From: Planctomycetota bacterium
GTDB taxonomy: Bacteria > Planctomycetota > Phycisphaerae > UBA1845 > UTPLA1
Reading direction: 5' to 3'
Assembly (NCBI GenBank): GCA_016712275.1
Contig: JADJRI010000001.1
Span: forward strand, 186,001-250,000
DNA length: 64,000 nucleotides
Shown: piece after piece, positions 37,338 through 45,241 of the stretch
How positions within the stretch are numbered: position 1 is the stretch's first letter
Layout: every line of letters starts with the position of its first letter
Translations under genes and position numbers: made by a program
Notes under the pieces: model-generated
Seen by the model: the letters and a program-made list of their open reading frames with translations, nothing else
What the model was told of the DNA's origin: nothing
Databases searched by the model: none

Positions 37338-37341
37338 ACGG

Positions 37342-37482
37342 ATGGCCAGTATCGCGCAGGCCGTGCGGCGTATCAAGGATAATCTGGCGGATTATCTCGA
37401 ATCTGAATTCATCGAGAGTCTTTGCCGCGAACACGGTTCGAAAAGGGGACACCCATTAGCCTCCGTCGTGTCAAGTCAATAA
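37342..37482 (+). pseudogene. IS4-type transposase, N-terminal remnant
   Basis: A strong ribosome binding site (AAAGGAGG) precedes an ATG that gives MASIAQAVRRIKDNLADYL then ESEFIESLCREHG. This matches the N-terminus of IS4-family transposases common in planctomycetes, as I recall them. After HG (about 37437) the likeness ends and the frame stops within 46 codons. No DDE catalytic motifs follow in any frame up to 38076. It is therefore a truncated, inactive remnant. Confidence 0.5.
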
Positions 37483-38076
37483 CACTCCCTTCGGTTCTTC
37501 CTTTTTGGAAGCCCCGTTCGTTGATGCCGATGCAGCGGTCCTCCTGCTGGTACGGGTCCCGGTTCTCATCAGTATGGCTCTCGTACCTCGCGGGCACGCG
37601 CCAGTCACCCATCAGGATCCAGGCTTCGGGAGATCCCGCGATCCACGCCTTCGCCCCTGCCCATCTCTCGCTCCGGAAAACCGTCGGTGCCCGGTCATGT
37701 CCAATTCACGCGCCACTCAAACGAGCGGCGTACAGGTTCGTGGCTTGCGGGAATGCCGACCGCGGCTGAAAAGAACTCGCACAAGCCGAAGGCCCATGCC
37801 CCCATGCCGAGGACATTGATCCTTGAATTTCGAATCCCGTCCCGCGATTCGATTGCAGAAGGACGCCATACGGAACTGCTCGCGAAAGCACAGCACACAG
37901 ACCTGCTGGCGGAAGGACGCCACCCTTCGAAGAACGGCCCGTTGGCCGTTATTTTCCATGATTTGCGGCATGGAAGCGGGACTTTCGCGGGCTTATGATG
38001 GTATTCTTGAGGGTTCTTGCGGCCCGGCGGCCCAATTGTGGCGCCGGGGGCCGTGCCAACCTTTGGGGTAACTGAA

Positions 38077-38922
38077 ATGATGACGAAATTTCGCACGCTG
38101 ACAGCCGTCCTTGTTGTTTTATTCATTGGCTCGATTCTGGCACCGATCGGCACTGCGACGCTGGCCGCCCCGCCGGACAAGAAAAAGAAAACGAAGGACG
38201 GCGACAAGAAGAAGCCGGCCAAGAAGAAACCGGTTCGCGGCTTCAATATCGGCCCGCGCGAGGTATCGCACTACGAAATCGACATGGGCGCCGAAGGAAA
38301 CGAGGTGAAATTCACGTCCGCCGCGCCGAAGGAAACGATCATCGGCAAGTCGTCGCAAATCAGCGGGACACTCGATGCAAACCCTCACGCCCTCAAGGAT
38401 GCCAAGGGCCGTTTCGCCGTGGCGTGGAGCTCGCTCGACACGGGCAAACCGACGATGAACCAGCACATGACGTCGCCTCCGTGGGTGGATGCCGGGGCCC
38501 ATCCCGACATCGTCTTCACGATGGATGGAATGACCGGGATTAAAGCCGGCGACAAGCGCGGCGCGAAGTTGCGGTGCATTTTGACGGGAACATTCGCCCT
38601 CAACGGCGGCGAGAAGAAAATGAAGATTCCGGCCACGCTGGAATATGTCGCGCCGTCGGCCGGCAAGAAAAAACCCAAGCACGACGACAGCGATTCGGAC
38701 AATGGTGATTCACCGAAGGAAGGCATTCGGATCAAGGCGAATTTTTTCATCGGCCTCGCGGACTTCGGCATCAGTGGCAAGGCCGTCGGCGACAAGGTCG
38801 CGGCAAAGCAGAAAATCGCCGTGTCGCTCTTCCTGCCGCTGAAGGCCAAACCCGAGGAGACCAAACCGGACGCGCAGCCGATAAAGCCGCGGGGACCGCG
38901 CATCCGGCGGCCCGGTTCATGA
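38077..38922 (+). CDS. Exported YceI-like protein
   Basis: This protein of about 281 residues has a signal peptide (FRTLTAVLVVLFIGSILAPI) and a Lys-rich linker (DKKKKTKDGDKKKPAKKK). The domain resembles YceI lipocalin-like proteins, which bind isoprenoid-type lipids: SHYEIDMGAEGNEVKFTSAA, SSQISGTLDANPHALKDAKG, FAVAWSSLDTG, MNQHMTSPPWVDA and FALNGGEKKMKIPATL. A second Lys/Asp-rich insert (KKPKHDDSDSDNGDSPKE) interrupts the domain before IKANFFIGLADFGI. The ATG pair at 38077/38080 follows GGGG. It is followed 55 bases later by the aldehyde dehydrogenase gene. Confidence 0.72.
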   Translation: MMTKFRTLTAVLVVLFIGSILAPIGTATLAAPPDKKKKTKDGDKKKPAKKKPVRGFNIGPREVSHYEIDMGAEGNEVKFTSAAPKETIIGKSSQISGTLDANPHALKDAKGRFAVAWSSLDTGKPTMNQHMTSPPWVDAGAHPDIVFTMDGMTGIKAGDKRGAKLRCILTGTFALNGGEKKMKIPATLEYVAPSAGKKKPKHDDSDSDNGDSPKEGIRIKANFFIGLADFGISGKAVGDKVAAKQKIAVSLFLPLKAKPEETKPDAQPIKPRGPRIRRPGS

Positions 38923-38977
38923 GTGAAATGAGACTATTACGGCGCGTAAATCACGCGGCCGCGAACAAGGAAATTTC

Positions 38978-40555
38978 ATGCAGGCTATTTTGAAGAATCT
39001 CGGACTCGATACCGTAAACCCCGGCGCCTTCAACGGCGAGTGGATGGGCAGCGATGCAAAACTGGATTCCATCTCGCCGATCGACGGCAAGCTGATCGGC
39101 AGTGTCACTCAGGCGACACCTTCGGAATACGAAAAGGTCGTCGCCGCCGCGCAAAAGGCGTTCGAGTCGTGGCGGGTGCTTCCCGCGCCAAAGCGCGGCG
39201 AAGTGGTTCGCAGATTGGGAAATGCCCTGCGCGAAGCGAAGCAAGACCTCGGCGCGCTCGTCACCCTGGAAATGGGCAAGAGCCGGGCCGAGGGCGAGGG
39301 CGAAGTGCAGGAGATGATCGACATCTGCGACTTCGCTTGCGGGCTTTCGCGGCAACTTTACGGCCTCACGATGCACTCCGAGCGGCCGGGGCACCGGATG
39401 TACGAACAGTGGCATCCGCTTGGCATTGTCGGCGTGATCAGCGCGTTCAATTTCCCAGTCGCGGTCTGGGCGTGGAACTCGGCGCTGGCAGCGGTGTGCG
39501 GCAACGCGACATTGTGGAAGCCGTCGAGCAAGACGCCGCTGACGGCCGTGGCAACCACGAAAATCGCGCAGCGCGTCTGCAAAGAGTGCGGCGTCGATCC
39601 GGCGGTTTTTAGCCTTGTCATCGGCAAGGGCAGCACGATCGGCGAGATGCTCATTTCCGACAAACGCATCCCTCAGATTTCCGCGACTGGCTCTTGCCGG
39701 ATGGGATATCCCGTCGGCGAGGTCGTCGGCAAGCGGCTGGCACGGACGATTCTCGAGCTGGGCGGAAACAATGCCATCATCGTGACACCCAACGCCAATC
39801 TCGATCTGGCGGTGCGGGCGATCGTCTTCGGCTCCGTCGGCACGGCCGGCCAGCGCTGCACGAGCACCCGGCGCATCATCGTGCATGAGAGCGTGCGAAA
39901 GGAATTGACCGACCGACTGGTGAAGGCCTACAAGCAGGTGAAAATCGGCAACCCGCTCAGCGAAGGTACGCTGATGGGGCCGCTCATCGATGCAGGCGCC
40001 GTCGAGGACATGATGAAGGCGATCGTGCAGCTTCGCGCCGAGGGCGGCGAGATTCTGTATGGCGGCGACAAACTGACCGGCGCGGATTTCCCCGGCGGGT
40101 GTTTTGTCACGCCGGCCATTGCCAACGCGAAGAATCAATACAAGATTGTGCAGGAGGAGACGTTTGCACCGATTTTGTATTTGATCGGATATGGCAAGGC
40201 GGATGCCGCGACGCCCGGCATGAAGGCGACAGCGTCGGCAAATCTATGGGATGTCGACGAGGCGATCCGGCTGCATAATGACGTGCCGCAGGGGCTGTCG
40301 GGTGCAATCTTCACGGAGAATTTGCTCGAGGCGGAGAAGTTCCTGTCGGCGGCCGGCAGCGATTGCGGCATTGCCAACGTGAACATCGGCACCAGCGGCG
40401 CGGAGATCGGCGGCGCGTTCGGCGGCGAAAAGGAGACCGGCGGCGGCCGCGAAAGCGGAAGCGATTCGTGGAAGGCGTACATGCGCCGGCAGACGAACAC
40501 GATCAATTACACGCGGGAGTTGCCGCTGGCGCAGGGGATTAAGTTTGGGGATTGA
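38978..40555 (+). CDS. Aldehyde dehydrogenase, ALDH7 type (alpha-aminoadipic semialdehyde dehydrogenase-like)
   Basis: This 525-residue NAD(P)-dependent enzyme has the ALDH fold: ISAFNFPVAVWAWNSALA and WKPSSKTPLTA (cofactor), LELGGNNAI (general-base Glu) and GTAGQRCTSTRR with the catalytic Cys. The C-terminal signature GGAFGGEKETGGGRESGSDS followed by WKAYMRRQ is typical of ALDH7 (antiquitin), which oxidises alpha-aminoadipic semialdehyde in lysine breakdown and also detoxifies lipid aldehydes. The length fits. No other lysine-catabolic gene is near, so the physiological substrate is inferred only from the family. Confidence 0.92.
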   Translation: MQAILKNLGLDTVNPGAFNGEWMGSDAKLDSISPIDGKLIGSVTQATPSEYEKVVAAAQKAFESWRVLPAPKRGEVVRRLGNALREAKQDLGALVTLEMGKSRAEGEGEVQEMIDICDFACGLSRQLYGLTMHSERPGHRMYEQWHPLGIVGVISAFNFPVAVWAWNSALAAVCGNATLWKPSSKTPLTAVATTKIAQRVCKECGVDPAVFSLVIGKGSTIGEMLISDKRIPQISATGSCRMGYPVGEVVGKRLARTILELGGNNAIIVTPNANLDLAVRAIVFGSVGTAGQRCTSTRRIIVHESVRKELTDRLVKAYKQVKIGNPLSEGTLMGPLIDAGAVEDMMKAIVQLRAEGGEILYGGDKLTGADFPGGCFVTPAIANAKNQYKIVQEETFAPILYLIGYGKADAATPGMKATASANLWDVDEAIRLHNDVPQGLSGAIFTENLLEAEKFLSAAGSDCGIANVNIGTSGAEIGGAFGGEKETGGGRESGSDSWKAYMRRQTNTINYTRELPLAQGIKFGD

Positions 40556-40570
40556 TCTTGGGTGCATGCA

Positions 40571-41044
40571 ATGCCATCAGTGTATATCGAGACGACCATC
40601 CCCAGTTTTTATCTGGAAACCCGGAGTGCCACACGCGTTGTGGAATGGAAGAACATGACGCGCGAATGGTGGGATACTCATCGATATAACTATGAATTGG
40701 TCACATCGCGATTTGTCATTCGAGAAATCACGAATTCTCCAAACAAGAAGCGGGCGGCCGCACTGGAATTGATCGCCCAAGCTGTGATTCTGGAAGAGCC
40801 TCCAGAACTTCCTGATGTAATAGAGTTCTATATGGAGCACAAACTTATGCCGGCCGATGCGTTGGGTGACGCGGCACATTTGGCGATCGCATCGCTTCAT
40901 TCAATCGATTTCTTGCTGACTTGGAATTGCAAGCATCTTGCAAACTCAAATAAATCTCGACAAATAGCGGTGCAAAATGCTCGCTTAGGCATTTCGACGC
41001 CATTCATCGTGACACCTGTTACAATGATACCGGAAGGTCCGTGA
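40571..41044 (+). CDS. PIN-domain protein, putative toxin
   Basis: This is a PIN-domain ribonuclease of about 157 residues from ATG 40571. Acidic and conserved positions are visible: SVYIETTIPSFYLETR, SRFVIREITNSPNKKR, MPADALGDAAHLAIAS and IDFLLTWNCKHLAN. The first acidic residue is Glu (YIETT) rather than the usual Asp, as in one PIN subgroup. The stop codon overlaps the start of a 63-codon downstream gene (TGATG), the coupling typical of toxin-antitoxin pairs. RNA cleavage and toxicity are inferred from the family. Confidence 0.85.
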   Translation: MPSVYIETTIPSFYLETRSATRVVEWKNMTREWWDTHRYNYELVTSRFVIREITNSPNKKRAAALELIAQAVILEEPPELPDVIEFYMEHKLMPADALGDAAHLAIASLHSIDFLLTWNCKHLANSNKSRQIAVQNARLGISTPFIVTPVTMIPEGP

Positions 41045-41235
41045 TGGCTCGACGCAAAAAAACAATATCGCCGGTTGACCAGGTTGTCGAGGAAGTCCGC
41101 GAAGTTCGGCGTGCGCTTTGGCGTAAGGCCGGAAACAACGTTGCAAGGTTTCTTCGCGACATGGACCGCGAGCTGCCTTGGGGAACTGATCGAAAAAATA
41201 AGCCCGCAAGATCGAAAAAGTCCAAAGCCCATTGA
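41044..41235 (+). CDS. Small protein coupled to the PIN gene, putative antitoxin or accessory
   Basis: This 63-residue, highly basic protein starts at ATG 41044, overlapping the PIN stop by one base. It contains a helical segment QVVEEVREVRRALWRKAGN, then VARFLRDMDRELPWG, and a Lys-rich tail (RKNKPARSKKSKAH). The layout (toxin first, small basic partner second) is reversed relative to most VapBC operons. I do not recognise a DNA-binding motif. It may neutralise the PIN protein or be an accessory protein. Confidence 0.6.
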   Translation: MARRKKTISPVDQVVEEVREVRRALWRKAGNNVARFLRDMDRELPWGTDRKNKPARSKKSKAH

Positions 41236-41257
41236 TTGTTATTTGTGGAGTGAGATC

Positions 41258-42724
41258 ATGGTTAATGCAATTCGAGCCGCGCTGGTGGTATCTTTCATTT
41301 TTTGTATCGCGAACAACCTCGTCCGCGCCGACGATAAGAAACCCAAGCCCGACACCAACTGGCCCGCCTGGCGCGGTCCGCTAGGCAACGGCGTGGCGGC
41401 GAAAGGCAAGCCGCCGACGGAATGGGGCGAAGACAAAAACATCAAATGGAAGGTCGCCATTCCCGGAAAGGGCCATGCCACGCCGATTATCTGGGGCGAT
41501 CGCGTCTATGTTCAGACCGCGGTTGAAACGCAAAAGGAAAATGTCGAAGAGGATGGCGAAAAGAAAGCCTCAGTGCAGGCGGAATCCATTTTGCCCGACG
41601 GCAATGTCCGTCTGGATAGCGCCCAACCCGGCGGCGATCAGCCCCCTCGCACGCGCCGTGGCGGCCGGCGCGGTCCCGGCGGGAGGCCCGGCGGCCGAGG
41701 CGGTTTCGGCGGCGCGGCGCCGAAGCACGTCTTCGAGTTTCAAGTCATCGCGCTCGATCGAAAAACCGGCGAAACAGTCTGGACCAAAACGGTGCGCGAG
41801 GAGAAGCCCCATGAGGCCGGCCACGGCGATGCATCGCAGGCGTCCAATTCGCCGGTGACGGACGGCAAGCACATCTATGCCTACTTCGGCTCGCGCGGGC
41901 TCTATTGCCTCGATTTGGACGGCAACGTGAAATGGGAGAAGGACTTCGGCAAGATGGAAACAGCCGCCCATTTCGGCGAGGGCAGCTCACCCGTCCTGCA
42001 CGGTAACACCCTCGTCATAGTTTGGGATCACGAAGGTGCAGACTTTATCGTGGCTCTGGACAAGAAAACGGGCAAAGAGCTCTGGAAAAAAGATCGCGAC
42101 GAGCGCACTTCGTGGTGTACACCCGTTGTCGTCGAAGCCAATGGCAAGCCCCAAGTCGTCGTTTGCAATACGACTTTCATCCGGGCGTACGACCTCAAGA
42201 CTGGCAAGGAGGTCTGGCGATGCACCGGCATGACCGGAAACACGATCCCCACGCCGCTTGTCGTCGGCGACATGCTCTATGCCATCAGCGGCTTCCGCGG
42301 CGCGGCGGCCCTGGCCATCAAGTATGCCGAGGCCAAGGGCGATATCACCGACAAGAAAGCCATCGTCTGGAAATATGATCAAGACACGCCCTATGTTCCG
42401 ACCGGCGTCGCCTACAAGAACCGGCTCTACTTCGTGGAGAACAATCGACCGATCCTGACGTGCTTGAATACCAAGACCGGCAAGCCCGCGTACGACAAGC
42501 AGCGGCTCGCAGGGCTCGACAGCATTTACGCGTCATTTGTGGCGGCCGGCGGCCACATCTATATCGCGGGCCGCGAAGGTGCGACGCTGGTGCTGGAAGA
42601 CGGACCGGAATTCAAGGTACTGGCCACCAATACGCTCGATGACGGATTCGACGCCTCCCCCGCCATCGCCGGCAACGAATTGTATCTTCGCAGCCGATCG
42701 CACTTGTACTGCATTGCCGAGTAA
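41258..42724 (+). CDS. Exported PQQ-like beta-propeller protein
   Basis: From the ATG at 41258 the protein is about 488 residues with a signal peptide (AIRAALVVSFIFCIANNLVRA). The N-terminal WPAWRGPLGNGVAAKGKPP is typical of PQQ-like proteins of the planctomycetes. Blade motifs repeat: VIALDRKTGETVW, LYCLDLDGNVKWEK, IVALDKKTGKELWKK, IRAYDLKTGKEVWR and LTCLNTKTGKPAYD. A Gly/Arg-rich low-complexity insert (about residues 130-155) interrupts one blade. There are no catalytic residues of a quinoprotein dehydrogenase that I can name, so it is likely a scaffold or binding protein in the periplasm. Confidence 0.85.
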   Translation: MVNAIRAALVVSFIFCIANNLVRADDKKPKPDTNWPAWRGPLGNGVAAKGKPPTEWGEDKNIKWKVAIPGKGHATPIIWGDRVYVQTAVETQKENVEEDGEKKASVQAESILPDGNVRLDSAQPGGDQPPRTRRGGRRGPGGRPGGRGGFGGAAPKHVFEFQVIALDRKTGETVWTKTVREEKPHEAGHGDASQASNSPVTDGKHIYAYFGSRGLYCLDLDGNVKWEKDFGKMETAAHFGEGSSPVLHGNTLVIVWDHEGADFIVALDKKTGKELWKKDRDERTSWCTPVVVEANGKPQVVVCNTTFIRAYDLKTGKEVWRCTGMTGNTIPTPLVVGDMLYAISGFRGAAALAIKYAEAKGDITDKKAIVWKYDQDTPYVPTGVAYKNRLYFVENNRPILTCLNTKTGKPAYDKQRLAGLDSIYASFVAAGGHIYIAGREGATLVLEDGPEFKVLATNTLDDGFDASPAIAGNELYLRSRSHLYCIAE

Positions 42725-43132
42725 GTTCCTCGCGAATTATCGCGCAGGAAGTCAGCGGCATTGTTCGATCCCGATGCGCTCGTTGCGATTGAATCGCATC
42801 GATCCGTATTTTGCTAAGATAATTCCCTAGGCCGATTCAGAGTCATAAACGATTCCGTGCATATTCCTGCGTTCGGATCGTTTATTTCCGTGGCGTGAAG
42901 AGGAAACAAGCGAGTCATGAAACGTACTATTCGCCTCTAAAACGCGCTGATTATCAGGCAATACACGGGAGATAAAGCTTGTTAACGTCGCATTCCCGCA
43001 CTGCACCGCCGCATCGTTTTGTTGAAAAACGATGCCGAGTCCGGTATCATGGCGAATGAATAGGGGAGGTTGGCTCTTTTACACTTGGGGCCCTAAACGG
43101 TGCGAGCCATTTTCGCGCGAGGGGAAATAAAA
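42725..43132. other. Intergenic region with an inverted repeat
   Basis: These 408 bases lie between two plus-strand genes. ATAAACGATTCCG (42845-42857) and CGGATCGTTTAT (42873-42884) form a stem with one bulged base, possibly a terminator of the propeller gene, though no clear T tract follows. The upstream TTGCTAAGATAATTCC near 42811 could hold a -10-like TAAGATAAT. A GAGGGG ribosome binding site for the cytochrome gene lies at the right end. Confidence 0.4.
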
Positions 43133-45199
43133 ATGACCGCCGACAAGCGGGCGATTTTCGCTCTGGCACTTTGTCTAATTTCATGTCCGGCATATGCGGG
43201 TCCGGGCTCCGGTCCTACTCCGCTGCCAACAAACGTAACGAATTACTACATTCGCGGCACTCAACCGAACACGATGGTTGATTATATTGCGCACCCGGAC
43301 GAGTGCGGATCGTGTCATGGCGGCGCGCCCAATGTTGGAACGGATTGGGATGGCAGCCTCATGGCACAAGCCGCACGGGACCCGCTTTTCTGGGCGGCGC
43401 TCGATATCGCCGAGCACGATGCGCCCGGCATTGGCGATACCTGCATTCGCTGTCATGCCCCGCAAGGCTGGATCGAAGGACGGGCCACGCCGACCGACGG
43501 TTCCGGACTGGACTATAACGACCGTGAAGGCGTGTCCTGCTCCATCTGCCACCGGTCGGTCGATCCGTTCAATTCACCCGGCGCTCCCGTGGTGGATCCC
43601 ACGATATTGCTCGGGCTCGGTTCCGATGCGCCGTTGCAGTCGATCGACTTGAACGGCATGCTCGGCAATATCGGCAATGGCGGATTTGTCATTGACCCTT
43701 TCAACCGGATACGCGGCCCGTTTCCCGTTGGCAATTTACCGCCGGGGCAGAATCCGCCACCCCAAACCAGTTGCAACTTCTTTCACGTCGCATTCCTTGG
43801 AAACGAGGCCTATGAATCTCCTTTGCACAGGCGTTCCGAGATTTGCGCGTCGTGCCACGATGTGAGCACCCCGCATTTCATTTACAACTCCGTCAGCGAC
43901 AAGTTTGATTTCTCCGGCACAGGCGTGGTCGATCCGAACAGCAACAAGTATCACATGATGCCCCAGCAGCGCACCTATAGCGAATGGCTCCAGAGTTCGT
44001 TTGCCGCCGGCAGCGTGCCGATGAACGGCCGCTTCGGCGGAAACGGACAGGGCGTCATTCAAGACTGCATGGATTGCCACATGCCCAAGTCGGACGGCTT
44101 CATGTGCGATTTTGTCACGACCAATCGTTCCGACATTGGCCGACACTTTTTCAGCGGCGCGGCCACCTGGGTGCTCGAAGCCATTGCGGAAGAGTTCGGG
44201 CCTTTCCCGGGGCAGGAGGAGTTGACGTTCGACGATCAGGCTTCCATTGCCGCCGGCGTCGCGCGGAATCGGAAAATGTTGAAGTGCGCGGCCGATCTGG
44301 ATGTCGTCGTTGAACATCCGCCCAAGCCGGAATTACCTCGCATTCGCGTGCGCGTGGTCAATCAAACCGGGCACAAACTGCCAACGGGTTTTCCCGAAGG
44401 TCGACGCATGTGGCTCAATGTCGAGTTCTATAATACCTGCACGAACGGCAACGAGCCCGTCGTGGTTCGCGGCGGTTATGATCTAGTCACCAGCTCACTC
44501 GACGAGAGTTCGACCAAGGTCTATGAAGCCAAGCTCGGTCCCAGCCCGGACTTGGCGCCGACGATCGGCGTTGGCGCGGCGCCATCGTTTCATGTCGCCG
44601 TTTCAAACCAGGTCTACAAAGACAATCGCATTCCACCGCGCGGATTCACCAACACGGCCTATGAAGGGATCAATGCCGAGCCGGTCGCCGCATCGTATGC
44701 CGACGGTCAATTCTGGGACGACACCTATTACCCGATTCCCGCCGGAGCGACCGGTTTTCGGGTACGACTGTATTACGAGACGGCATCCCGGGAATATGTC
44801 GAGTTTCTGCGCGACAAAAATCCCAATGCGGGCACACCCGGCAATCGAGGCGAATTTCTTTATGATCTTTGGAATAACGACGGAGCCCCGCCCGCGCCGG
44901 TGCTCATGGCGAGCTATCCGCCCACGATCGCCGAGGATGACGGTCTTCCGCCGTGCAGCCTTCCATCGGTCGACATTTTGCTGCTCGATCCCGATGGTGA
45001 CGGAATCTTCGCGCTTTCGATCCCGGGAGATATCAACGGCGACTTGACCATTAACGACGCGGATGTGATCGCCTTTGCCAATCTCATCCTTTCAGGTTCG
45101 TCGGATCCGGGGATGTTGTGCATGGCGGACTTCAACGGCGACGGCGAACTTGACGGCGAAGACCTTCAGGGATTTGTCGATCTGCTCGTGATGCCGTAA
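43133..45199 (+). CDS. Exported pentaheme cytochrome c with C-terminal dockerin
   Basis: This protein of about 688 residues has a signal peptide (KRAIFALALCLISCPAYA). Five CxxCH heme sites are visible: CGSCH, CIRCH, CSICH, CASCH and CMDCH, all in the first half. The second half is beta-rich with VVNQTGHKLPTGFPEGRRM, which is reminiscent of multiheme cytochrome c554-like family ends. The C-terminus is a dockerin-type pair (GDINGDLTINDADVIAFA, ADFNGDGELDGEDLQGFV). It would act in extracytoplasmic electron transfer or redox catalysis. A dockerin on a multiheme cytochrome suggests fixation in a larger extracellular structure (inference). Confidence 0.85.
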   Translation: MTADKRAIFALALCLISCPAYAGPGSGPTPLPTNVTNYYIRGTQPNTMVDYIAHPDECGSCHGGAPNVGTDWDGSLMAQAARDPLFWAALDIAEHDAPGIGDTCIRCHAPQGWIEGRATPTDGSGLDYNDREGVSCSICHRSVDPFNSPGAPVVDPTILLGLGSDAPLQSIDLNGMLGNIGNGGFVIDPFNRIRGPFPVGNLPPGQNPPPQTSCNFFHVAFLGNEAYESPLHRRSEICASCHDVSTPHFIYNSVSDKFDFSGTGVVDPNSNKYHMMPQQRTYSEWLQSSFAAGSVPMNGRFGGNGQGVIQDCMDCHMPKSDGFMCDFVTTNRSDIGRHFFSGAATWVLEAIAEEFGPFPGQEELTFDDQASIAAGVARNRKMLKCAADLDVVVEHPPKPELPRIRVRVVNQTGHKLPTGFPEGRRMWLNVEFYNTCTNGNEPVVVRGGYDLVTSSLDESSTKVYEAKLGPSPDLAPTIGVGAAPSFHVAVSNQVYKDNRIPPRGFTNTAYEGINAEPVAASYADGQFWDDTYYPIPAGATGFRVRLYYETASREYVEFLRDKNPNAGTPGNRGEFLYDLWNNDGAPPAPVLMASYPPTIAEDDGLPPCSLPSVDILLLDPDGDGIFALSIPGDINGDLTINDADVIAFANLILSGSSDPGMLCMADFNGDGELDGEDLQGFVDLLVMP

Positions 45200-45241
45200 T
45201 CACGGCACTCGAAAACTCTTTAAGAAAGAATCACCGAAGCA

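Larger units (their letters stand above)
37188..38076. other. Gene-poor region with insertion-sequence debris
   Basis: These 889 bases hold the transposase remnant at 37342-37482, a 12-base palindrome CATTCTAGAATG (37205-37216) next to AAAGGGGACATT, and AAAGGGGACACCC at 37443-37454. An unrecognised minus-strand frame (37409-37612, MGDWRVPARYESHT) and the word GAAGGACGCCA twice (about 37858 and 37915) are also present. No intact gene is evident. It looks like a site of past insertion and decay. Confidence 0.45.

Noticed and set aside
37695..38246. A 183-codon minus-strand frame overlapping the YceI-like gene start
   Set aside because: It runs antisense through the signal peptide of a well-supported gene and through insertion debris; it looks accidental.
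38951..40138. A 395-codon minus-strand frame opposite the aldehyde dehydrogenase
   Set aside because: It is the shadow of a well-supported enzyme gene.
42845..42884. A riboswitch upstream of the cytochrome gene
   Set aside because: There is only a simple inverted repeat, without the conserved core of any riboswitch class I can recognise.
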